Positions 1-7,955 of a stretch of 56,254 nucleotides of DNA are shown piece after piece. Source of the stretch: Methylobacterium dankookense (GTDB lineage: Bacteria; Pseudomonadota; Alphaproteobacteria; Rhizobiales; Beijerinckiaceae). The stretch's first letter is position 1. Each line of letters opens with the position of its first letter. A model generated the notes under the pieces. It saw nothing but the letters and a program-made list of their open reading frames with translations, was not told the origin of the DNA and ran no database searches. The DNA lies in the NCBI RefSeq assembly GCF_902141855.1, contig NZ_CABFVH010000036.1:1-56254 (forward strand). The letters run 5' to 3'. Made by a program: the position numbers and the translations under genes.

Positions 1-1
1 C

Positions 2-283
2 GCCAAGGCCACGGCGCATTTTTCCATCGGCTCCGGCACCAAGCTCGCGATGGAGGATGCCATCGCCCTCTACGAGGCGCTGGTCGCGGAAGCCGAGGTC
101 TCGACCGCCCTCGACCGGTTCGAGCGCGGCCGGCGCGAGGAGGTGGAGAGGATCCAGCACGCCGCCCGTCGCCTGACGCCCCACTGGGAGCTGAGCCCCG
201 CGGCGGCCGAGGACACTATCAGCATCGCCAACTGCCACCGCCTGCTGCGCGCCTATCACCAAGCCGAAGTCTGCCCAGCATAG
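2..283 (+). CDS. FAD-dependent monooxygenase, C-terminal fragment (5' end outside window)
   Basis: The frame is open from the first bases and ends at TAG 281-283, so only the last 93 residues are visible. The block AHFSIGSGTKLAMEDAIAL is the C-terminal FAD-contacting segment of flavin monooxygenases of the salicylyl-CoA/anthraniloyl-CoA hydroxylase type, where the flavin tail packs against a GSGTKLAMEDA helix. In the bifunctional family members a long old-yellow-enzyme-like domain follows. Here the protein stops about 75 residues after the motif, and the tail does not obviously match that family. It could be a monofunctional enzyme or a truncated gene. The substrate cannot be read from this fragment. 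Confidence 0.7.
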   Translation, partial: AKATAHFSIGSGTKLAMEDAIALYEALVAEAEVSTALDRFERGRREEVERIQHAARRLTPHWELSPAAAEDTISIANCHRLLRAYHQAEVCPA

Positions 284-1053
284 TCAAACAGGCTCTCACA
301 CAAAGCTCGAAGCGGCTGCGCCGGCAGTCTCGCCGTCACGTCCGCTCAGGCCGCTATCGCCAACCCGCCGGCTCCGGCGTGCTTCCTGTTCTCGGTGGAT
401 CGTGGCTGTCCTCTGCCGGGTCCAGCCGCACCGGCACCACGACATCATCCTCCTTCCCGCTCGGCCAAGCGAACCTGCCGGTTCCACAGGCGACAGGCGG
501 GGACATCCGGCGAAGGCTCCTCGAACAGGCTCTGAGGCGGCCTCGGAAACCAAGCGCCACACTCGGAAACAGCGGCGGCATGGCAGCTCTCCGGACGCCG
601 CAGCAACATTGTTAACCACCTCTTAACGTTAACAATCGAGAACGCTCCGCAGTGCTTTCGGCGCGGCGGCTGGCTTGTTCCTGCGCGCCTGTGCTGCTGG
701 ATCCGGATCTTTCGCCAGCCAAGTTCAAGGTGGCGACGCGAGTGTGACGCGATGATAGCCGCCAATGTTTGCATGCTGGACTGAATATACATGCGTCTCG
801 GCTCCGCCGCATTCGGACTGGCCGACGGCTGCCTCCGCGCATCGCGTCGGCATCGACGGGCCGGGCATTCGTGCCGGCTTGCTGGGTCTCGGACACGGCA
901 CGCTCATCCCGAGGACTGGCGGCGCCGGGGAAGCGGCTCCGCTGCGCGGGCGGGCATGAACCCCACACCATCAAACCATCGGCGCGCGACGACCGGCCGG
1001 TTCGGCAGGCGCGATCGACGCGCTGTGACGACGATCACAAGGACCCTGCTGCG
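284..1053. other. Long upstream region of the first autotransporter
   Basis: This 770-bp stretch has no ORF with convincing coding character on either strand. The open frame upstream of 1054 reads as low-complexity Arg/Pro/Ala sequence without a signal peptide. The notable content is the TTAA-rich cluster at 608-636, annotated separately. I see no tRNA or transposase remnant. Confidence 0.6.
608..636. promoter_or_regulatory. TTAA-N7-TTAA box inside a 9-bp inverted repeat (CtrA-type site)
   Basis: TTAA at 612-615 and 623-626 are separated by exactly 7 bp, the spacing of the alphaproteobacterial CtrA response-regulator site. A third TTAA lies at 629-632. The whole is framed by ATTGTTAAC (608-616) and its exact complement GTTAACAAT (628-636). 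It is an AT-rich island in very GC-rich DNA, about 430 bp upstream of the autotransporter start. CtrA control is inference from the match to the consensus. Confidence 0.45.
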
Positions 1054-4000
1054 ATGACCTCGCCTCGACTGTCCCGGCATCTCCGGCAGATCGATTCCGC
1101 TCGGCTCGGACGGACCCTCGCGCTGCTGGCAGGCGTGAGCGTGTGCGCGCTTGCCGCGGCGCAAGGCGGGCCGGCCCGGGCGGAGGAGGCGGCGCGCTCC
1201 TTCGTGCAGCGCGGCAGCGACGGCCGCAATGGTGAGAACTGCCCCCTCTTCATCGGCTGCCTGGGTAGCGATGCGGGCAGCGGCGGCAAGGGCCCGGACG
1301 TGCAGGTCAGCCAGGGCGACGCGCTCGCGGCCATGCGGGGAGCGGCCGTCGAGGCACGGTCGGTCGGCGGCAGGGGCGGCTCCACGCCGAAGGGATTGAT
1401 CTTCGATCGGCCGGGCGGTGCCGGCGGCAATGGCGGCGCCGTGACCCTCACCGAGACCGGGGCTGTGAGCGGCGGCATCGATCGCGAGACGGGGCTCGCG
1501 CTCATCAGCGTCGCCTCTCAGGGCGGCAATGGCGGTGATGGCGGCAATGTCGGCATCGCCCGGGGCGGCGATGGCGGTCCGGCCCGCCTCGTCCTGCAGG
1601 CGCCGGTCTCAGCCATCGGGGCCCGCACCTCCGGCGTCGCGGTCCAGTCCCGGGGCGGCAAGGCGGGCGACGGAGCCACCGCCGCGGCGAAGCGCTCGGC
1701 GGAGACGGGCGGCCGGGGCGGTCTGGCGGAACTCAGCGTCGGCGCCGCGGGCGGCATCGAGACCCGGGGGGTCTACGCTCCCGGCGCCGTGATCGAATCG
1801 CTCGGCGGCGATGGCGGCATGCGGACCACGCGGAGGAGCAGCGACCTCTCCGGCGATGCCGGTGCCGGCGGACGGGCCGTGCTCGTCAACCGGGGCGCGA
1901 TCGTCACCGCGGGCGCGACTTCGGTGGGTGCGCTGGTCCAGAGCGTCGGCGGCGCGGGTGGCGGCGACACCACCGGCATCAACGGATCCACGGGCGGCCG
2001 GGGCGGCGCCGGCGGCGCGGTCCAGGTGGAGCAGGCCGGCACCATCGCGACGCTCGGGCCTTACAGCGCGGCCCTCATCGCCCAATCGATCGGCGGGCCG
2101 GGCGGGGATGGCGGCCGCGCGCCCTTCGGCAGCGGCGGCGACGGTGGCGCCGCCGGTCCCGGCGGATCGGTGGAGGTGACCCAGTCCGGCACGATCCGGA
2201 CGTCGGGGACCAGCTCGGTGGGCGTCCTGGCGCAGAGCGTCGGCGGCGGCAACGCGCTCGATGCCTTCCAGGCCTCGGCTCCGCAGACGGGGCAGGGCGG
2301 CGGAAGCGGGGGCCAGAGCGGGATCCTGCCCTTCGCCTCCGGAGGAACCGGCGGGATGGGCGGCCTCGGCGGGGCCGTCACCGTGCGGCAGAGCGGCGTG
2401 ATCGAGACGGCGGGCACCGAGGCCTACGGCGTCCTGGCGCAGAGCGTCGGCGGCGGCGGCGGCGTGGGCGGCGCCTCGATCAAGCCGGGCGCGCTCTTCA
2501 CTTATGCCCTCGGCGGTGGGGGCGGTGCCGGCGGACATGCCGGGACGGTGCACGTGACGGCGACGGGCGGACGCATCGGCACCTCCGGCGACGGCGCGAG
2601 CGCGATCCTCGCCGAGAGCATCGGCGGCGGCGGCGGGGCCGGCGGCGTCGCCAGGGCCGATACGGGCGGTCCGGCCCTCTCGATCGCCCTGGCGGTGGGC
2701 GGCAGCGGCGGCGGCGGCGGCAGGGGCGGCGAGGCCCGGATCGAGAGCGGCGCCACCGTGACCACCACCGGCCGCGCGGCGACGGGCCTCGACGCGCTCA
2801 GCATCGGCGGCGGCGGCGGTGTCGGCGGCCTGGCGCGGGCGACGGCCGTCGCGGTGCCGCTCGTCCTGCCGAACGGCAAGACGCTGCCGAGCATCGCCGT
2901 GGCGGCCTCGACCGGCGGCTCGGGCGGGGAGGGCGGCACGGGCGGCCTCGCCACGGTGACCAACGATGGCGGCGTCGCCACCTATGGCGGCGGGGCGACC
3001 GGCCTGCAGGCCGTCAGCATCGGCGGCGGCGGCGGCATGGCGGGCGATGCCCTGGCCTACGCGCTCGCCATCGCGCCGCCCGGCGAGGTCGCCGTGAGCG
3101 TCACCGCCACCCTCGGCGGGACGGGCGGCGGCGGCGGCAGCGGCGGCCGGGCCGAGATCACCAATCGCGGCACCGTCTCGACCTCCGGCGACGCGGCGAT
3201 CGGCCTCCTCGCCGAGAGCATCGGCGGCGGCGGCGGCAATGCCGGCAAGGCGAACGCGACGAGCAACGCCCTCAGCCTCCACCAGAACATCGTCGCCACG
3301 CAGGCCGTGGGCGGCAAGGGCGGCGGCGGCGGCGACGGCGGCACGATCGACGTCGGCAATCTCGGCACGGTCGTGACCGGCGGCGGCTTCGCCCACGGCA
3401 TCCTGGCCCAGAGCATCGGCGGCGGCGGCGGCAATGGCGGCAGCGCCACGGGGCTCGCCGCGCCCGGCCTCTCCTTCGACAAGACCCTGAACGATCTCGT
3501 CGGCAAGCTCCCGATCGCCGATGCGCTGACGGTGACCCGGACCATCGGCGGCCAGGGCGGGGGCGGCGGCAAGGGGCAGGCCGTCACCGTGACCAATGCC
3601 GGCGCCGTGCGGACCGGCGGCTCCGACGCGGCCGGCATCCTCGCCCAGAGCATCGGCGGCGGCGGCGGAACCGGCGGTGACGTCCAGGGCGCGGCCCAGG
3701 GCAAGCTCGCCGTCACACTCACCCTCGGCGGCACAGGCGGCACCGGCAATACCGGCGGCGGCGTCACCGTCACCAATGCCGCGGCGGGCACGATCGAGAC
3801 CTGGGGCGACGGCGCGCACGGCATCGTCGCGCAGAGCATCGGCGGCGGCGGCGGCAGCGGCGGCAGCGTCGCGGCGCGCAAGGCGGCGACGCCTGACGCC
3901 GTCGGCGCGATCTGGGCCCAGATCAGGCAGGCGATCGGCGTCACCGCCTACGAGGAATGGGCGAAGGACAAGAAGAACGCCGAGAGCAAGGAGGCCCTCG

Positions 4001-7000
4001 AGCAGTTCCTGAAGGACATCAAGGAGAGCGACCGGTACAAGGCGCTTGCCGAGAAGCTCAAGAATTCCGAGTTCGGCAAGATGCTGCAATCCTACGGCCA
4101 GAGCGCGTCGGACTATCTGGCCGCCCAGAAGAAGGGCAGCGTCAAGCTGCCGGACGTCGCGGCGACCCTGAGCCTCGGCGGCGACGGCGGCAGCGGCGGC
4201 ACGGGCGGCGCGGTCAGCGTCACGAATGACGGCGCCGTCACGACGCTCGGGGCCACGGCCCACGGCGTCTTCGCCCAGAGCGTCGGCGGCGGCGGCGGCC
4301 AGGGCGGCCTGGCCTTCGCCACCGCCACCAACGCCACGAATGTCCGGGCGGTCCTCGGCGGCACGGGCGGCGACGGCAACGCGGGCGGCAGGGTCGCGAT
4401 CGTCAACGGGGGCAGCGTCGCGACGCAGGGCGACATGGCCTACGGCCTCTTCGGCCAGAGCGTCGGCGGCGGCGGCGGCAGCGGCGTGGCCGCGACGACC
4501 ACCGGCAGCGGCACGACGGACAGCCTGACGCTGACCCTCAATGTCGGCGGCAATGGCGGCACGGGTGGCCGGGGCGGCGAGGTCTCTGTCGTGAACACCG
4601 GCGCGATCGTCACCGCCGGCGGCGAGGCCCACGGCATCGTGGCGCAGAGCGTCGGCGGCGGCGGCGGCACCTTCCTGCTGCCGGTCGCCAAGGAGACCAA
4701 GACGGATGCCGCCCAGACCGACGCCGCGCAGGCGGCAAAGGCCACGTCCGACAAGGCCAAATCCGAGAGCGACGCCAAGGACCTCGCCAGCGCGCTGCTG
4801 GCAGCGCTCGGCATCGAGAAGATCCCCGAGCAGGGCACGGCCGAGGGCGCGCCGAAGAAATCCGGCAGCCTGACCCTGGGCGGCTCCGGCGAGGCGGCCG
4901 GCAATGGCGGCGCCGTCACGGTGACCCAGGGCGGCACGGTGACCACCGGCGGCTTCGGCGCCATCGGCATCCTGGCCCAGAGCGTCGGCGGCGGCGGCGG
5001 CATGGCGGCCGCCGCCGCCGGCCCCGGCGGCGACGCCTACACGTTCGGGATCGGCGGCTCGGGCGGCGCGGCCGGCCAGGGCGGCACGGTGGGCGTGACC
5101 CTCTCGGCGGGCGCGCGGGTGACCACCTCAGGCGACGCGGCGACCGCCCTGCTGCTGCAATCGATCGGCGGCGGCGGCGGCTATGCCGGCGCGCATCAGG
5201 TGATGGGCTACGCCGTTCCCTTCCTGCTCGACGAGGGCTCGAAGGGCGATGGCGGCACCATCGCCGTCACCCTCAAGGAGGGTGCCGCGATCCGCACGAG
5301 CGGCAGCCTCGCCCACGGCATCCTGGCCCAGAGCCTCGGCGGCGGCGGCGGCCTGATCGTGGACCTCTCCGACACGACCCTCGCCTCCGGCCAGCTGGTC
5401 AAGGCGCCCGACCCGCTGAAATCCCGCACCGCCTCCATCGGCTCCGGCGGGACGATCACCATCGAGAGCGCCGGGTCGATCACCGCCTCGGGCAAGGATG
5501 CGAACGCGATCTTCGCGCAGAGCGGCGTCCAGGGCCGCGACGGCAGCCTCGACCCGACCCGCGCGGGCGGCACCATCGCCGTCACCGTGCGGGGCACCGT
5601 CACCGGCGGCAGCGGCGCCGGCGCCGCGATCCGCCTGGAGGGCGGCGCCTTCGACAACCGGATCCTGATCGACGAGCGGGCCGTGGTCAGCGCCCTGTCC
5701 GGTCGCGCGGTCGTCGGGACGATCAACCCCGTCGACGTCGTCAACCGCGGCGTCCTGATCGGCGACATCAGCCTGACCGCCATCCCGGGGCGGACGAGCA
5801 CCGTCTCGAACGGGCCGGACGGCTATGGCGCGGCGATCCTGCGCACGCGGCAGGGCGGCGTGATCGATGTCGGCGCCGCGGGCTGGGTCAAGAACTACGC
5901 CACCCTCGACATCGGCGGCGTCGGCACCGTCGCCCGCACCGACCTCACCGGCAGCTTCCTGCAGACCAGCCGCGGCCGGCTGCTGGTCGACGTCGCGCCG
6001 CTCGCCCCGGATGGCGGCCTGCGCGCCGACCTGCTGACGGTGAGCGGCATGGCCTGGCTCGGCGGCACCGTGCAGCCCAACGTCATCGGCGGCCTTCTGC
6101 CCGGGCAGTACACCTTCCTGACGGCGGGCAGCATCGGCAGCGCCGATGCCGCCGCCGCCGCCACGACGATCCAGTCGGGCTCGGTGCCGGTGTCGTGGAC
6201 GATCCTGCGCGCGGGCAACAGCCTCGCCCTGAGCCCGACCGCCAACTTCGTCTCTCCCCTCGGGATGAGCCTGAGCGGCGACCAGAAATCCGCGGCCGAA
6301 GCCCTGCAGACGCTCTGGAACGACCGGTCGATCGGCGAGGCCGGCCTGTTCTCCCGCTTCCTGTCGGTCGACAGCAAGAAGGGCTACGCCGCGGCCCTCG
6401 ACGAGCTGGGCCAGGAATCGAGCCAGTACGTGCTGACCGGGCGCACCCTCGACACCCGGGCCGGGCTGAAGCGGGCCATGAGCTGCCCGGCCTTCGAGGG
6501 CACCGGCACCCTGCTGCGCGAGGGCGAGTGCGTCTGGGGCCGCATCACGGCGGCCCGGACGAGCCTGTTCTCCTCGCCGGGCGAGGGCGGCTACCGCCAG
6601 AACGCCCTGAGCTACCAGGCCGGCAGCCAGGTGGAGTTCGCGCCGGACTGGTTCTTCGGCCTGTCGGGCGCCTATACCCGCGCCTACCAGAACGATTCCG
6701 ACCGGATCACCGGCACGGCGAGCGATGCCGCGGACGTCTCGGTGGCGCTCAAGCATCAGGTCGGCCCCTGGCTGTTCGCCGCCTCGGCCAATCTCGGCTA
6801 CGCGTGGCAGAGCAACCTGCGCGCGATCGATATCGGCGGCGGCAACGCGCTGGCGCGAGCCAAGTCGGAGGTGCTGACGGCGGGCGGGCGCCTGCGGGCG
6901 AGCTACCAGATCCTGTTCGGCGACTGGTACGTGAAGCCCTACCTCGATCTCGACCTGCTCTACTCCCACAGCCCGGCCTATTCCGAGTTCGGTGCGCCGG

Positions 7001-7353
7001 GGCTGAACCTCGACGTGCGGGCCATGAGCAAGACCCTGCTGGCGCTCAGCCCCAACGTCGAGATCGGCGGCCGCTTCGACCTCGATGGCGGGCGCTGGCT
7101 GCGGCCCTACGGCACGCTGGGCGTGACGCTCCTGTCCGACGACCACTTCACGGGGCTCGCGAGCTTCCAGGGCAGCGGCGGGCTCGGCCTGTTCGCGACC
7201 GGCTCGCGCATTCCGGACAAGCTCGGCGAGGCGGGGCTCGGCCTCCAGATCGGCCTCGGCGGCGGCGTCGAGCTGACGGGCGAGTACCAGGCCCATGTCG
7301 GCGACCGGTTCCTGTCGCATCTCGGCACGGCGCGCCTGTCGGTCCGGTTCTGA
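1054..7353 (+). CDS. Giant Gly-rich autotransporter (type Va adhesin-like)
   Basis: The predicted product is 2099 aa. The start is placed at ATG 1054 because it is followed by a long signal peptide (basic N-terminus, hydrophobic LALLAGVSVCALAAA, AEA-like cleavage near residue 45); the frame is open further upstream but reads as non-coding. The passenger (about residues 60-1700) is built of about 20 imperfect units around the motif AxGIxAQSIGGGGGxGG, followed by GGxGGxGGxVxVxNxGxIxTxG, as expected for a right-handed beta-helix. Two Lys/Glu/Ala-rich stretches interrupt it (bases about 3890-4150 and 4690-4865). The last about 270 residues form an autotransporter beta-barrel ending in the terminal aromatic RLSVRF. 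Likely role: outer-membrane adhesion or biofilm factor. The ligand is unknown. Confidence 0.9.
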   Translation: MTSPRLSRHLRQIDSARLGRTLALLAGVSVCALAAAQGGPARAEEAARSFVQRGSDGRNGENCPLFIGCLGSDAGSGGKGPDVQVSQGDALAAMRGAAVEARSVGGRGGSTPKGLIFDRPGGAGGNGGAVTLTETGAVSGGIDRETGLALISVASQGGNGGDGGNVGIARGGDGGPARLVLQAPVSAIGARTSGVAVQSRGGKAGDGATAAAKRSAETGGRGGLAELSVGAAGGIETRGVYAPGAVIESLGGDGGMRTTRRSSDLSGDAGAGGRAVLVNRGAIVTAGATSVGALVQSVGGAGGGDTTGINGSTGGRGGAGGAVQVEQAGTIATLGPYSAALIAQSIGGPGGDGGRAPFGSGGDGGAAGPGGSVEVTQSGTIRTSGTSSVGVLAQSVGGGNALDAFQASAPQTGQGGGSGGQSGILPFASGGTGGMGGLGGAVTVRQSGVIETAGTEAYGVLAQSVGGGGGVGGASIKPGALFTYALGGGGGAGGHAGTVHVTATGGRIGTSGDGASAILAESIGGGGGAGGVARADTGGPALSIALAVGGSGGGGGRGGEARIESGATVTTTGRAATGLDALSIGGGGGVGGLARATAVAVPLVLPNGKTLPSIAVAASTGGSGGEGGTGGLATVTNDGGVATYGGGATGLQAVSIGGGGGMAGDALAYALAIAPPGEVAVSVTATLGGTGGGGGSGGRAEITNRGTVSTSGDAAIGLLAESIGGGGGNAGKANATSNALSLHQNIVATQAVGGKGGGGGDGGTIDVGNLGTVVTGGGFAHGILAQSIGGGGGNGGSATGLAAPGLSFDKTLNDLVGKLPIADALTVTRTIGGQGGGGGKGQAVTVTNAGAVRTGGSDAAGILAQSIGGGGGTGGDVQGAAQGKLAVTLTLGGTGGTGNTGGGVTVTNAAAGTIETWGDGAHGIVAQSIGGGGGSGGSVAARKAATPDAVGAIWAQIRQAIGVTAYEEWAKDKKNAESKEALEQFLKDIKESDRYKALAEKLKNSEFGKMLQSYGQSASDYLAAQKKGSVKLPDVAATLSLGGDGGSGGTGGAVSVTNDGAVTTLGATAHGVFAQSVGGGGGQGGLAFATATNATNVRAVLGGTGGDGNAGGRVAIVNGGSVATQGDMAYGLFGQSVGGGGGSGVAATTTGSGTTDSLTLTLNVGGNGGTGGRGGEVSVVNTGAIVTAGGEAHGIVAQSVGGGGGTFLLPVAKETKTDAAQTDAAQAAKATSDKAKSESDAKDLASALLAALGIEKIPEQGTAEGAPKKSGSLTLGGSGEAAGNGGAVTVTQGGTVTTGGFGAIGILAQSVGGGGGMAAAAAGPGGDAYTFGIGGSGGAAGQGGTVGVTLSAGARVTTSGDAATALLLQSIGGGGGYAGAHQVMGYAVPFLLDEGSKGDGGTIAVTLKEGAAIRTSGSLAHGILAQSLGGGGGLIVDLSDTTLASGQLVKAPDPLKSRTASIGSGGTITIESAGSITASGKDANAIFAQSGVQGRDGSLDPTRAGGTIAVTVRGTVTGGSGAGAAIRLEGGAFDNRILIDERAVVSALSGRAVVGTINPVDVVNRGVLIGDISLTAIPGRTSTVSNGPDGYGAAILRTRQGGVIDVGAAGWVKNYATLDIGGVGTVARTDLTGSFLQTSRGRLLVDVAPLAPDGGLRADLLTVSGMAWLGGTVQPNVIGGLLPGQYTFLTAGSIGSADAAAAATTIQSGSVPVSWTILRAGNSLALSPTANFVSPLGMSLSGDQKSAAEALQTLWNDRSIGEAGLFSRFLSVDSKKGYAAALDELGQESSQYVLTGRTLDTRAGLKRAMSCPAFEGTGTLLREGECVWGRITAARTSLFSSPGEGGYRQNALSYQAGSQVEFAPDWFFGLSGAYTRAYQNDSDRITGTASDAADVSVALKHQVGPWLFAASANLGYAWQSNLRAIDIGGGNALARAKSEVLTAGGRLRASYQILFGDWYVKPYLDLDLLYSHSPAYSEFGAPGLNLDVRAMSKTLLALSPNVEIGGRFDLDGGRWLRPYGTLGVTLLSDDHFTGLASFQGSGGLGLFATGSRIPDKLGEAGLGLQIGLGGGVELTGEYQAHVGDRFLSHLGTARLSVRF
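3892..4150 (+). other. Charged helical insertion in the autotransporter passenger
   Basis: About 85 residues here replace the Gly-rich repeat with a Lys/Glu/Asp/Ala-rich, probably alpha-helical segment (for example EEWAKDKKNAESKEALEQF) between two repeat units. It resembles a loop domain emerging from the beta-helix. A second, shorter Ala/Lys/Asp-rich insert lies at about 4690-4865. Function unknown; surface-exposed helical loops in such adhesins often carry the binding activity, but nothing here shows that. Confidence 0.5.
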
Positions 7354-7363
7354 ACCCTGTGAC

Positions 7364-7385
7364 GGCGCGGGCCCCGGCCCGCGCC
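7364..7385 (+). terminator. GC hairpin after the first autotransporter
   Basis: GGCGCGGGCC and its exact complement GGCCCGCGCC form a 10-bp stem with a 2-nt minimal loop, 10 bp after the stop codon. There is no T-tract, so it is a candidate transcript-end hairpin rather than a classical intrinsic terminator. Confidence 0.45.
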
Positions 7386-7955
7386 GCCCTACAGGGCGGA
7401 GGCGCGCCGCCGGATGGCGCGGATCGAGCCGTGTCCGCGGACAGGGTCGTCGGTTCCGCGAAGGACAATGCGGCCCCATCAATCCTCTCGTGGCTCCGCC
7501 CGGCCGCCGGCGCGGCCGATGCTGTATCCCGACGCAGCCGCCGCGCAGGGAAACTGTGTTTCCGAAGAGATCCTGCGCTCAACCCGCTGGCGGGACCTTC
7601 CGTTCGGACCGTATAGCATAGATCAGATCTCGAAGCCTGCTGCCGCATTATGGCGGCGCACTCGATCTCGACCCACCGGTCTTTCCTCCCGGCCGTACAG
7701 ATGAGACGGCTATTCGAGTATCCGGAAAGCTTTCATGGAGCCGTCGCCGCCGATCATCGGCCGAGGCGTTCGAGCCGATGTGTTGCATAAGAGCCCCAGG
7801 AACGCACTGGATTTACGACCGAGAGCCAAGTGTTTACGATCTGTTAACTATGTTTCTGATCATATCCAAAACACAGAATTCACTGCCCGACAGCGATCGC
7901 AATCGCTCAGCCGCAGTGAATTCGGCCATCATCGCCTCAACCGGATACGATCCCC
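7386..7955. promoter_or_regulatory. Intergenic region between the autotransporters, with a TTTA-N7-TTAA box
   Basis: About 570 bp without a convincing gene. The G+C content drops sharply from about 7790. A near-consensus CtrA-like pair, TTTA 7833-7836 and TTAA 7844-7847 with 7 bp between them, lies about 110 bp upstream of the esterase autotransporter start. That makes it a plausible promoter-proximal site. The first autotransporter has an exact version of the same box. Confidence 0.4.

Noticed and set aside
769..1053. N-terminal extension of the first autotransporter
   Set aside because: In frame but Arg/Pro-rich and lacking a signal sequence; ATG 1054 gives a proper signal peptide.
1609..4632. 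1007-codon open frame on the minus strand opposite the first autotransporter
   Set aside because: It mirrors the GGC-rich repeat, giving an Ala/Asp/Gly/Arg low-complexity product with no domain. It is a shadow of the coding strand; GC-rich repetitive genes routinely create such antisense frames.
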